Assembly: GCF_900496995.4 (NCBI RefSeq)
Contig: NC_044016.1
Coordinates: forward strand, 21,246,932 to 21,310,931
Direction: 5' to 3'
Length of the DNA stretch: 64,000 bases
Origin: Aquila chrysaetos chrysaetos
Taxonomy: Eukaryota > Chordata > Aves > Accipitriformes > Accipitridae
Shown: positions 48,151-60,800 of the stretch, in pieces
Layout of the letters: every line of letters starts with the position of its first letter
Numbering within the stretch: the stretch's first letter is position 1
The notes under the pieces: model-generated
Seen by the model: only the letters and a program-made list of their open reading frames with translations
The model's database searches: none
Told to the model about the DNA's origin: nothing
Position numbers and translations under genes: made by a program

Positions 48151-51100
48151 CGCGGTGGAGGTGAGGTAGGGGTGAAAATATATTGAAATTCTACGGAAAA
48201 CGTTATACGTACGTAGTTTTTGTAACTATATTGTATATAAAAATGTATATAAAGTGTGTTATCGCACAAACAACTCGGCCACTGCCTTAAGAGTTGCACT
48301 TTCTGAGAAAAACGGCGCTTTTTTGTGCTTCTGGAGACCTACCTACTAAGGGCACCCCCGCGGCAGCGCCGGCCGCCGCGCTGCCGGACCGGCCCGGCCC
48401 GGCCGTGCTGGCTGGAGACAGCGCAGGTTTCCGAAGCAGCTGTCTGCCTACAGGACAGCCTATAGCCTGCTCACCGCCAAGCACCTCATACCATTAATTA
48501 CCTACAGCTCTGCTACTTCAGTGGAGCCAGAACAGGTTTTGTAAAGCCAGTGATGATAAAGCTTTTCACACAAGAAAAGCCTAATACATAGCTATAGATT
48601 ATTTTGTCATGAGGGTTTCAAACGCTAATTGAGCTGTCTTGTGCTTCACATTAAGCTTGAAAGCCAGGGGGCTGTACACTCAGCACACAAGCACAAATGC
48701 TTAGTCTTAAAAACCAAAACAAACACAGCAGCACCAAGGGACAGGAGTATACTATTTGGGAAGTGTAGTTTATGATTATCTATAGTTGCTGTAAGGTACG
48801 TGTCTAAATACATGAAGTTATGGCAAAAGGGACTGGCAGTAGAAAGGACTATGACCAGGAAGCAAAACATGGACTAGTCAGAGCATATCTTTGGAAAAAA
48901 ACACTTAAATTGGGGGGGGGGGGGGTATATGGGCATGGCTGAATTATTCAATTGCCTGTTACGTGTTCTGCAAAGGTAAATAACAGTTGTTGCTAAGGCT
49001 CACCAACCACTAGTGTGGTAGATTACACATGCAGATTACACGTGCAACAGAAAAGCAATTGTCAGACTGATCTTGGAATCCATAGATCAGCAGGAGTTAA
49101 ACAGCACACCATCCCTCTGTGATAGTCCCATTCCACAATCCATTAGCACTCCTTCCCCGCTATTCCTGCAGATGTTGATAAACAATATATTGCTCTGAAA
49201 GCATTTGATTATCACACTACATGACAGCTATCTTCCAACAGAAAGCAGCAAGTCTTGAACCTGCATCAAGCCTGCTGTGCATCAACTGTGACTAGCTCAG
49301 AGCTGTAACCTAAATCCTGGATGCAAGACTGAAAGCACTCAATGCCATGCCAAAACGGGTAACAGTTCCAGGCATGACATCTCCAAGGGGACATTCAGCT
49401 GCACAATCAAGTAGAAGAAAGGATCCAGACCTTAGACCAAAGGAGAGCACAGTATTACATATATGGACATCTTTTCCAGAAGCTCAACAGTTCACATGAC
49501 ACTTCTGTATGTCTAGTCATCAGCTCTGTATCTGATAGTAGTTTTACTGATGAACTTCGCGAACTGGGAGGACAGGTCTGCTTTCATCAGTGAAATGCTT
49601 TTGCAAGTGAACAGTATTATTACTTGACCTCTCTCTGTGGACCTTTACACACTATGCACCTACCAGTAACAGTGGAAATGGTTTGATATACCACTTATGT
49701 TCTTCATACTCTAGTGAAAAGAGGACACACTCAGTAATCACACCAAAGAACTACTACGTTACTAGGAGAAGCGTTATCCTTCTCTGCAATATGCATAAAC
49801 ACCAACATAACAAAATAAATACGTTGGTGAAATGAAATGAGCAGAAAAAGCGCAGCAACAGGAAAGAGATACACAGTAGAAGAATTTGCAGTCCTAGGTA
49901 AGCAGAGTATTTTCCTCCTACTCCTCTTCATTGGGAATGCCTGTTCCAATGTCAGCCTATTTCACAAGCATTTTGAGGAACCCTCCTCTCAGACATCCTA
50001 GAGAGCATGATGTTCACAAAAGAAACTTTCTAGAGCGCACACAGAAAATTAACATTAAAAAGGAAAGAGGAAAACTCAAGATGTAATGACTCCTTCACAA
50101 AAGAAACCTTACACTAAGATTTTAAGAAAGTTGCCTGGCCCACAGATCAGACCTACCTCCTCTGTTTAAGTCCTACCAATCAAACCTGTCAGAATGCACT
50201 ACTTCCTTCGGACAGCATCATCATTCATGCACCTTTTTAATGGGATCTTTCTTTAGTGGAAGAAGGTAAGAGGTATGATTGTGTCTATTAGGGTAGCCAC
50301 AGCCTTGAAGAGTTGGGTTGTCTTTTACCAATTCCCAAATACAGAAGCTTTTCAAATAACTTTAAAATAGTCACACTGCTTACAGTAATCAAAACATGAA
50401 GTGAGATAGTCTGTGTTTTCTCAAAAAATCTAAGACAACTAGGAGAAAGACATTCATCTCAGTGGTTGCACCAAGGAAGACTAATGCAGAAATGGATTTA
50501 TATTTTCCTTCTTAAACAAAATAAACATAGAAACAAGAAAGTACCTACAAATAGCCAAAGAAATATTACAGATGAGAAGGGCTTCCCCCATCCTCTTCTC
50601 ACAGTGTAAAACAGTCTTTTTCATGTAACAGCAAAGTCAAAAGCGTATGCCACTGAAAATGGAACTTCACAGAAAAATTAATGACAGGATGAGGCAAGAC
50701 TTGCTCAGTCTTTTAGGGATAAGTGATATGCTGTGAGGGTAGTACAACCCACGGCTCAACAGCAATGTTTTGTAAACAATAAAACTAAATGCTTCCTTCT
50801 GTGCCTTGTGGTTGCCTACAGGTGCTGCTTTCCTACCCTGCCAACAGGACATTTCACTAATTCAGACAGCAGCACTTCTGAAGAGGCAGAGGTTCCTCTC
50901 TGCTGCCAACAAGAACTATATGTGGTTTCTGAAGTCGTTGCTAATAACTTCTGGATGCACTGTTTCCCAATTCTAAAACCCTTTATGCAAAAGCCTGAAG
51001 AGGGAACAAACCAAAGATACTACATGAAAAGAGCACTAGCTAAGGAATTCTGGAAGCTTTTATCTTCTCCATCCCTATCTAACAGAAAATGAGTAACATC

Positions 51101-51691
51101 AACAGAGCAAACTGATGGCCAGCAGCTCAGCTTACCATGCATTTAAGCACTTAAGGCTGACAGGGTCCATAATCCACCCTTTGTTACCTTTACTGCCAGA
51201 GGCCTGGGATGACTCTAGCTGCCATATGAAATTCAAGAGGAAAACCCACACTGGCACTTTTTCCTGATATACTGCTCCTGCCTGCTGGTGGGGATGGCCA
51301 AGTTCTCGAATAGCTTAGGCCATTCCCTCTGCTGCCTGAAATAAGGGAAGCTGATGTACACATTTAAACATATCATTCACTAAGGGCAGTGATGCATACA
51401 AACTATTACATTACACCAAGCAGGTCACAAGTGATCATGGAAGCCTAGGTTTTGTATGTCAACCATCCAGCATAACAGCAGTTTGTTCTCTCACAATCCC
51501 AATTATCTTTTAGAGATCAAGCTTCTGTACATTCATTTAAAAGATAAGGTCCTTCTTCCAAATGCTGCTAGTTCTTAGCTCCAGCCTCTTCATAGAGTCT
51601 CTCCTTCCAGATGTCCAGTCCACTCATTCAGCAGTAGTCAACCAAACACCATTAGGTTGGTTCTGGGCAAATGAGTCTGCAGTAACAGTGT
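48151..51691. other. Gap between CMTR1 promoter and RNF8 stop, including RNF8 3'UTR
   Basis: No coding gene supported. The right part, just below the RNF8 stop at 51692, must be RNF8 3'UTR on the minus strand. No canonical AATAAA was found on that strand; the best candidates are ATTAAA at 50236-50241 and a TATAAA variant near 50497, so the transcript end is unresolved. A run of 14 G lies at 48912-48925. No transposon was recognised. Confidence 0.55.
48912..48925 (+). repeat. G14 homopolymer
   Basis: Fourteen consecutive G between AAATT and TATAT. Such runs are length-unstable and prone to sequencing error. Confidence 0.85.
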
Positions 51692-51837
51692 TTAGAGAAT
51701 GTAGTAGCTTTCATTATAGTAAGAATCCTCCTCACCGTCCTCACTGTCACAACTGCTCATCAACAAGATGGAGTAGATGGAAGAAATGACACCGCTGTCA
51801 TTGTCTGTGGCTGGTTTCACCAACACTTTCCGTTTCT
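51692..51837 (-). other. RNF8: RNF8 last exon: extended acidic C-terminus
   Basis: The acceptor TTTTGAATGCAG then AGAAACGG completes a split GAG codon with the last G of the RING exon. The frame continues for 47 more codons to TAA. The tail reads EKRKVLVKPATDNDSGV, then a short hydrophobic patch (ISSIYSILLM), then SSCDSEDGEEDSYYNESYYIL. Human RNF8, as remembered, ends within about four residues of the equivalent point. The acidic SCDSEDGEED run has CK2-site character, and the last residues (YYIL) fit a class II PDZ-ligand pattern. Both of those functions are inference only. Confidence 0.85.
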
Positions 51838-54800
51838 CTGCATTCAAAACACACAGATACAAAAGTTAGCAGTGACCACTGTACCCACAAATGCTAAATT
51901 ACTAGTTCTCTTTGAAACTTATAGCCTCTCATTGTTGGTTTGCAATAGGTCTTTCAAGCTGCAGGGCATAGCCCTTTTTCTTTTCCATTTTCAGCATTAA
52001 AAGACAAAGGGTTGGGGTTTTTGTCTGTTTGTTTTCATAAGTTTCCTATATGCCTTTTCCTGTTAAGAGAGCACAAATGAGGAGACACTCTCCATCCCTT
52101 CGCTGGCACACAGTTACCAATAGAAGTGGCTAACTATTACAGTGCCTTGCCAGATAAGTAAGGGGGAAGGAACAAAATGTGCTAAGGAGCTCTCAAACAA
52201 GTAATGGTTGTTCAGGACACTTACAGCCCCATCAAAATCTCCATACGTTTAAAGAGTGCAAGCTGTTCCACTGGTGCCCATTCTGCTAAGGCCCTTGGGA
52301 AGCTCTGAGCTTCTCAAGTGCCACTTGCATCATCATTTCTCTTTCAGCTGGTTTCTTCGTAGGAATTCATGTTTAAATAGACACATAATTATCTTTGTCT
52401 CAATCAAAATGTTTCCTTCACTGAATAAAAAGACTGCGCAGAAACAATTCATCCTTCCTCCTGAAGTGTGTCACAGTGAAGCTAAATGATTTCCTACTAA
52501 TAGTCATTTATATAATTAGAGCATCTATCGCATATGAAGGTAGGCTATGAGCTTATTTCCTTTTTGTTCAAACAAGCATGAAGACCACTGGTTTACCATA
52601 CAGAAATGAAGTGGGCTCCAATGAAGGCACCACCTTCATCTAATCACCATTAGCTACCTGATGAGACACTTCAATAGTGCTACAGCATACTCTGCAGAGG
52701 CGCATATTACAGAAGAGCAGTGTCAGTTCTGCAGAGGTGAAAGCAATTCACAAAGCCAAGCTGGACAGCCTTTGAGCAGCGTAGCATTTCCTGAGGGAAT
52801 CAGACTGAGTTGGTTAAATAGGTTATAATTTCAGGTTTGAACTAACACTGCTTAGTGATGTCATTCTGTGTCACCATGGAGAATCTGAAATGTTTCAAAA
52901 ACACCTTTCATTAGGTAAAAGGCTTCACACATTGCAAAATGAAGGATCATGCACTCACTTCTATGAGGGGAAAACAAGACAATTACTTAAGGGAACACAG
53001 CAATAGAATTTGTTAAGGGGTAGCAGGAAAAGACTTCAACATTTCAGCACCTAGATACCAGTGTCAAGCGTTCTAGAAACAAACTTGGAAGAGGGAAGCA
53101 GAATAGGAATACCCCATACTGGAGTTTTACTTCAAGCCGTCACTGTCATGCACAGTCTTTTAGCTACAACTAGGCAAGAGGTTACGCATTTAAGCCACAG
53201 TGGCTTTAATTCCACAAAAATTAACATGGCAGAGCAACTGCCAGTTCAGCCATACACTTACACAACACACACCAACATTCCTTTCAGAGATTTCCTGCAC
53301 GAGTCTAGCACACAGAAGAGAATTCAGAGCTTCTCATCAGGCACTGCTCTGCTGAGTTTTTGCAATGCTGTAGACAATAGTCAATCAAAAGGTGCCTGGT
53401 AAGTTTTTCAAGGCCCATTCTATGTAGTTTTGCTTTTATTTAGCGATCTCTTTGAAACAGCATAACCTTTAGCATGGTTAAGTTGTCCTGCTCGACTGCG
53501 GAATTCATACCGAAGTCTTTTTCCAAACTTTTTACTAATTTTACTTTACTGTGCAGTAAAACTAGTTACACAACATATCTTATAATTAATTTTCTAGTGT
53601 TTCTGCTGCATTCCCCGAGCATCTCCTTGGTATATAGGTGCCAAAGCTGTACAAAATAAATGGAATGAGAGATTGTACTCATCATGCCACATCCACCCAC
53701 CTCTCACCTTTCCGCTCTCTGATAAGGGTCAGGCGATGCTTTTTCATTTCCACATCCAGTTTTTCTACCATCCTGTCAATGCAGTTATCCAGCACCAGAG
53801 AGCGTGTCTTTGATTTGATCTCCTGCCTGCAGATAGGGCACTCCACTTTACGTTTCGTCCACTCGTTTATACAGTAGGAGCAGAAGCTGTGCGCACAGTT
53901 CAGAGTGACTGCCTGTGGAATTCAAAGGAAGGTTACTTATCAGCGTGCTCTCACAAGCATTGTCAAGAAAAAAAAAATACTGAAGTCAGAAAAATATTAG
54001 ATGAACACTTCCCATAAGGGAAGCGCGGGGAGAAGCCCAAAGCCCCTTTTCTTTAGCCTTTGTAGGGGTTACACACAAAAACTCTCCCATGCCAGACTGC
54101 AGACAAGCTTTACAAGTTGGTTAATGGATTCACCGTAGATCACAGCAAGTCAGAAACACAGATGAAAAGAAGTAATTCTATTATAAGTTTCCCTAATTTG
54201 AAAAGTATAAATTACGGAAAAATTCAGATACTGCAGAATAGCATCTTAAATTACTAAGAAACCAGAAATTAAAATTTCAGCTAGCTCTTAAGTCATTATA
54301 ACAAGGCTAACACATCAGGTTTCCTGTAGTAGAAATGAATGTAATGAAACCAAAGTTCTAGCAAAACACAAACAGAAATAACAGTCTACATTTCAGGCAT
54401 AGTCTATCACTTCTAGAATCAAATGAAAGCAGGCCGATTTCTCAAAGAAAGAGTTTATCTGAACAATATAAACGGTTCAGGACTTGACTGAACACTACAC
54501 CTCCCTTCCTTTACTAACCTCTTCCTATATCTAAACCTGAAGCAGTCCAACTCTAGTCAACTTAAAGCATGGTCCACTACAAAATCATTCTTCCTCAGGC
54601 AGGCTGTCAGCAGCAGCTCAGAGCACCAGTTCAAAAACACCCAGAACTGCTACAAGCCTATAAACATCTTAGGATTAAGCACTCATCTCTATGCAGGTAG
54701 AGACATTAAAGCTGAACTTGCTGCCCAGAAGAAGAGTTAGGGGAGACAGAATGGATTTCTGGACCAAACCTTACCCACAACTCACTGTGGGTCTGTTGGG

Positions 54801-57800
54801 ACTGTTAAAATAACAAAGTAAAGAAATAAGCTTGAATATTGCTTTAATAGAAGTAGGAAAAGCTTCTCAAGTCTCTTCTTTACTGGCAAACCCATACCGG
54901 TTTAAACATACCTCAATAAAGTGCTCAGAACAGATCGTGCACTGCAACTCATTCTCCAACACGTCATTCATCTGATTCAACACCTCTTCTTTTTGGGCTC
55001 TCACCTTTTCCTTCTCCTCCTAGCAGAAAAGTACATATGGTCATGTATCAACAAAGAACAAGGTTTTACTCAATATAATATTGGCAGGAAGTGCATGTGC
55101 AGGGGAAGGTAGTACAGGTAGAAAATCTTACAGCTGCAAGTCTCCACATGTCAAGTCTGTGTCTATTATATACCCAGATCTGCAACCTCTCTCCTCTTTG
55201 TAGTCACAGCAGTATTGAGAATATTCCCACCCACTGTAGAGAACTTACAAGCAAGAACAGCAGCTGTTACCAAAATTCCCTTCAGCCTAAAGAAACTACC
55301 AGCTGGATCAATCTTTTCATAATCTCTTTCAACCTCTTCCTGGCATGAGTTTGGCTTAAGTCAACAGAATAGTTCTTTTGATGTCTTACATAAAGAGCAA
55401 AATACCTCAAATATTAAAAAAAGGAAGCATAAGAATTCTAAACATTTACTTGCATTTAACTGCCCAATTTTTTTTTTTTTTGTTTGGTGTTAAATTAGGC
55501 TCCTAGGTACCTGCTCTATCTTCTAAAAATAACAGAGAAATTCTTCCTATTGAAGCTATACTTCAAACAGCAAGACTTGCAAAGATGACATAAAAAAAAA
55601 AAACCATAAAGCAAACAGCCAGAGGTGGATAATGTAATAATTTCCAAGAGTAAGACACAGGAAAGGATCTCCTTAATTATTTTCCACTCATCACCTTGTG
55701 TCAAGAGCAGGAAGAAATGTGGCTTATCTCATTCATTATTCAAATTCCACATTGTTTTAACCCCACACTCCCTTGTAGGACTGCTGGAACACTGCAGTTT
55801 TACTTGAATGCACTCTTAACTGAAAATGAAGCACCTCACTTTTCAAAACACACTCTCGGGTTTTTTTTTGGTTGTTTTTTTTTTTTTTGTTTTGTTTTGT
55901 TTGTTGTTTTTTGTTTTTTAAGAAAGGGTGGAATGGGCCCACTTCTGCACAACACACAGTTCAGGTGCTCTGGGCTTTCTTTATGATTGAGAAAGATCTA
56001 GTAAGGACTGTTCAACACTAATTTATGAACAGGGTATGGTGTATCCTCTCCCAATCCTGGAAACTAGAGTCAGCTGCCATGTCAAAATACAGGAGTTTTT
56101 CCACTATGGGAGGCAAAGTACACTCAAGACAAATGTTAAATAAATAATTTCCTCTGCTGCAGCATATCATGTTTCACTTATGAATAAACCAGAGTATTCA
56201 GTTATTCCTTACCTTGGTTTCTTCCAGTTCTTTATTCTTGGCTCGAATTATCTCCTCAAAATCTTTTTTACTGCGGCTCAGTTCTTCCATCAAAGCATGA
56301 TGCTATAACAATACCATCCCAGAAATTATAAGAGTGCCATTATAAGCTATCCTATTAAATATACATGGCCATAATCATGAGGTTCAGTGTACTAATTTCC
56401 CCTGATCTCCTCCTAAAAGAGTAACATATGTATATATGAATTGGGGTGTTAAGGCAGTTTAGCCTTAACTTGAAATTGGAATGTAGTGCCAGTTATTTAT
56501 GACCTTCCCAGTGTCATGGCACTTCTCATTCCCTCCCCCAGGTTACTCTTTCATTTCAGTTAGGTTTTACGGTCACCATTTTGAGTGCATCTGAGATGTT
56601 TGAGCATCAAGGGGTATTTGACACATAAGGATCACAAAAACCTGTCACTGTATGCAGGGTTACCTGAAGCTGTTTTCAGATTAGCTTTCCAAAAGGAAAG
56701 GCCTTTTGGAAAAAGCCTAGGAAACCTACGTGCATGGCAATCTCTTTCAAAAACATTCCTAACTAAGAGTGAAATTTTTTTCATCTGGTTAAAATTGCCA
56801 AAACAACTACCCCAAAACAGATACCCAGCAGACAGACCTCACAAAAAAGCCCACCAGCCCAAAGACCAAATTCAAATTAAAAAAAAAAAAAACAAAACAT
56901 GGCAGCTACTTAATGGCTTCAATCTGAGTGCATATTCTCACAACATTTGCTGGCAAATAACAGCTCCCACAAAGCAAGGTCTGCCACTTTCTGACAGAAA
57001 TTTGGTCTGTAGATGAAGATCATCCAGTCTGCACCTAAGGCAAAGTCCTCATCTTCTACCAAGAGGCCACAGCAGTGAGAAAGATTTAAATATCTTAGTT
57101 ACACAGTTAGATCAAACCTAGACTCATAACTACTTGCCTCTTGCAGGACCTGGGCCAGCTGCTCCTTCAGATTCTCCTCCCCATGTTGCCACTTTATTCC
57201 CCGCAGGAGGGGGAAGGAAAAAAAAAAAAAAAAAACAACAACAAAACAGACTTGAAGAAAGCAAGGGACAGAAAATTACTACTTTGCACACTCTCTTTAG
57301 AGGATATGCTTAAAGAAACAACGCTGGTTTTCAGCAAACCCCGAGATGTCCCACTCTAATATTACACATGTACGACAGAAATTAGAGCTATCATTTACTG
57401 TGAAGAGTTGAAATGGATATATCATTTACAGTTACATACTTGGAACACCTCCACATTACTCTAGCTCTAAAGGCACCAGCATGTTCATAGAACCAAAGAG
57501 GTCAGCAACAGCTTAAACATGCAAAAAAGCTGCAACTCTATCTTTGAGCACATTCAGAGAGGTCAGACATACTTACAGCTCCAGCTGAACTTCCCATTGT
57601 GCCTAAGCGTACAACTCCAGACTTTCTGTACTTCTCATACAGGTATCTTGCCTTTAGTAGCAGACTTTAAAGGAACTGATAAATTACGAAACTCACTCCA
57701 AAATGAATTTTTACTTCCTTTAAACCATATTTTGAGCAAACTCAAATAGAAAGACTTCAGTTTGTTATCTAAAAAAGCTACTTAACATACACATACTGCT

Positions 57801-60800
57801 TGAAAGCACTTAGAGATTGCAAGAAAGAGTTTCTTGAAATATGAAAAAAAAACCCCTCCCTCCCTCCAGGGATTAAGGCATACAATAACTCACTTGCTTG
57901 GAAAAGGAATGGATTTGCTATGCAAACTGGGTATTAATTCAGCCATATACCAAGAGAAATTCATGCTTAAGGTGAATACTTTTCAACTTGTCCTCTCTGT
58001 AACCACAGAAGATCAGGCAGAGACTTTTGATTTTTTTTATTCAAAAACATGCTTTTTTACTAACTGAAATGCTTTACTACCTTGCTGTAATGAACCTGTT
58101 TGTTAAAATTTTTAAAATTATTTTGCGCCTTTTTCCTAATTCCCCATGGAGCCCAATCCCTTCTGTCTCTGCACTTTCTTTTGGTACCATGCCTGGAAGT
58201 GAAATACTTCCATGACAATTTTAACAGGAGTAATTCACACAAATATTATTTGTGTTACTGTATGGTTCAAGATCTTATTTTGGATCAATGTCTTATATTA
58301 GGCATTCCATAAAAATGAAAAAACACAGGCCAAAAAGATTACCACCATTATACCTCTAGCTTCTCTTGCTCTTTAGAGAATGTCCTCTCCAGCTCTTCCA
58401 CCTGCTGCTGATGATGCTCTTGTTCCATGCACAGCTGGTCCTGCAACTCCCGCAGCTCCTGCTCCATCGCCAGGATCTCCTTCTGAGCACACTTCCTGCG
58501 CTTCTGCTTCACATTCAGAACCGCTGTCTGCTTCTCCTGCACTTTGACCTTTAACTTCATTATATCTACTAGAGTTTTCCTCAGCATTTCCAAGCCAGTC
58601 CATGACTGTGCAAGACCAGAGCCTTTCTGGTCCTTATGGGGGACAGACACGGCTTTCTCAGAGTGGACAGGGCTACTACGTGCTGGACCACTATCCTCCT
58701 CACTTGGTCCAGGAAAAGGCAGCTTGACATCCATCTTCTCTGTTAACCGTTTGGCCTCTTCTACCCCTCCCCATGATTTACCCAAAGGTTCATTGTCACA
58801 AGATACTCTGTCTCTTTTGGATCTGGAGTTTGAAGGGCCTTCTGATCCAGATGTCTCCAATTCCTCCAAACCAAATTTACGTTTAGTTCTTGAACTCTTA
58901 GCTTTCCCCAGGTCATTCCTTTGGGCTAAAAATGGTCTGATTTTCTCCCATTCCTCTTTAATTACTTCATACTCATATTCAGCAGTCTCTTTGTTTTCCA
59001 AAGGTACTCCCAACTGGATACGGTCTCCTTCAGTGATAGGATAGGCTTTTGAGGGATCCAGGCGCTGTTTGTTAAGCCAGACTCCATTTAGACTCTGCAA
59101 ATGAAAAGAGAATCAGCAAAATTTAATATGCAGTCACAGAGTCCTCTGCAAGTTATTTCTGGCAACTGTAAACATATCCAACCTCTTCAGTGTTGCAATC
59201 AGAACAAGCCACCTCCTTAAATAAACCTTGCAATATCCAATATATTGGCTTAGTGTCCCAGTTAATGCATTATATTATCTACCATGCATTATTCCTGCAT
59301 TACAGATTTTTGTACAAGCACTAAGAACAACATTAATATATGTGCTTGTGCAGAAGGAAAAGAATGAACTCTAAGGGGAAAAAAACTGCCCAAAAGCTTC
59401 AGTAATAAGAACTAACAAAAAAAAGAAGATAACATAGAATATTGCAGTAATTATTCTTGACAATTATGTCACCTGAAATTCAAGAAGCAACTAGAAAAAG
59501 GAGCATAGCTTATACTGCTTAAAGAAAAAGAGACAGTTCTCCATAAATACAGGGAGAATATAAACAAGAAAGAAAATGTTCTTCTAGAGATAATGTTCAA
59601 AGCAGAAAAAGGGGTTTTAAATTAGACACTAGCTCAAGAAATAGTTTTGAAAAACAGCAAAACTGATCTGTGCTCAAGACAAACTGCAGAATCATTAACT
59701 GACATATCTCAAGGAGATTCAATAGAACAACTTGACAAATGGGTAGCAGTAATAACACAGAGGAAGTGTTAATAGTTAATCTACCACAGATGTTTCCAAT
59801 CATGCAACAACTGTTACATTTTCAAGTTTATACAAGTACTGCCACAGAGTTTTGTTTAAGAGCAGTGTAATTTTAATAGTAGCTACTCCATTCCTTTCTG
59901 ACTAATCAGCTGTTGACCCAAACATCCATCAAATCTGCATGATGTGTTGAACATTTTTGTTCTACCAGTGCTGTTTTAAAGCAAGTTACTGATTTTACAG
60001 TTTTCAGCCCAAATGAGAAAGTGGAGAGACTGTGATATAAAAAACAGATTACTGAAGTAAAAGTGAGACCTAGCTGAGGACTCTAATGTCAACACTTTAT
60101 TCTAATCAGCTGAGGAGGACTTTCAGAAGAAACTCATTTGAACATAACATGAAGCATGGTTTTTCTAACAATAGATTCTTGTTGTAGTTGATTGTATTAA
60201 AGCAATTGTGTCACTACAATAAGGAGTATCAGTTTATCCTTTCATTAGCAGTACAAGCACATTATCCTTTTGAATACTGCCAAAATTCATAGGATTTTTT
60301 TTTTAAGCAAGCAACAAAAAACAGGTTCACAGACTGCAAAGTGCCCTTGGCAAGACTACAATTGTCTGAAAAATGCTAAACCAAGAGACAAATCTATATA
60401 CAGAAAGCATATTCGGTTTGCATCCCAACTGCAGCAGACTGAAGCTTCCTGCTGGAAGTGCACAACTGGCAAGTCACATTCGCGTAGTCCTTCTATCACA
60501 TTTATACGATATTATATCATAGCCCATATATTGTTTGAGCCCAAACAGGGCATTCTCTTCAGTGAATCTCAGAGTACAAGGTCTTTAATCAGTCTCTGTA
60601 CCTTGTTATCCTTGACAGTCCACTGCCCTTCTGCATTTTGCTGGAAAACACAGTGCTTACGAGAGATCATCAAGGGACAGGTTTTTGACACCAGCTGGTA
60701 CGTGAGATCTAATCCTCGGCCTACAGTTACCTAAAAGTAAAGTAGTTTAGTAACTGCAATCAGCAACGACACGGTAAATTCAGTTTATTTCATTTCAATG

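Noticed and set aside
47275-48299. Two long open frames of about 285 codons on opposite strands in the CMTR1 CpG island
   Set aside because: Both are Arg/Pro/Gly/Ala-rich translations of very high GC sequence, overlap each other, include the repeat tract and have no homology I recognise. Stop codons are simply rare at this composition.
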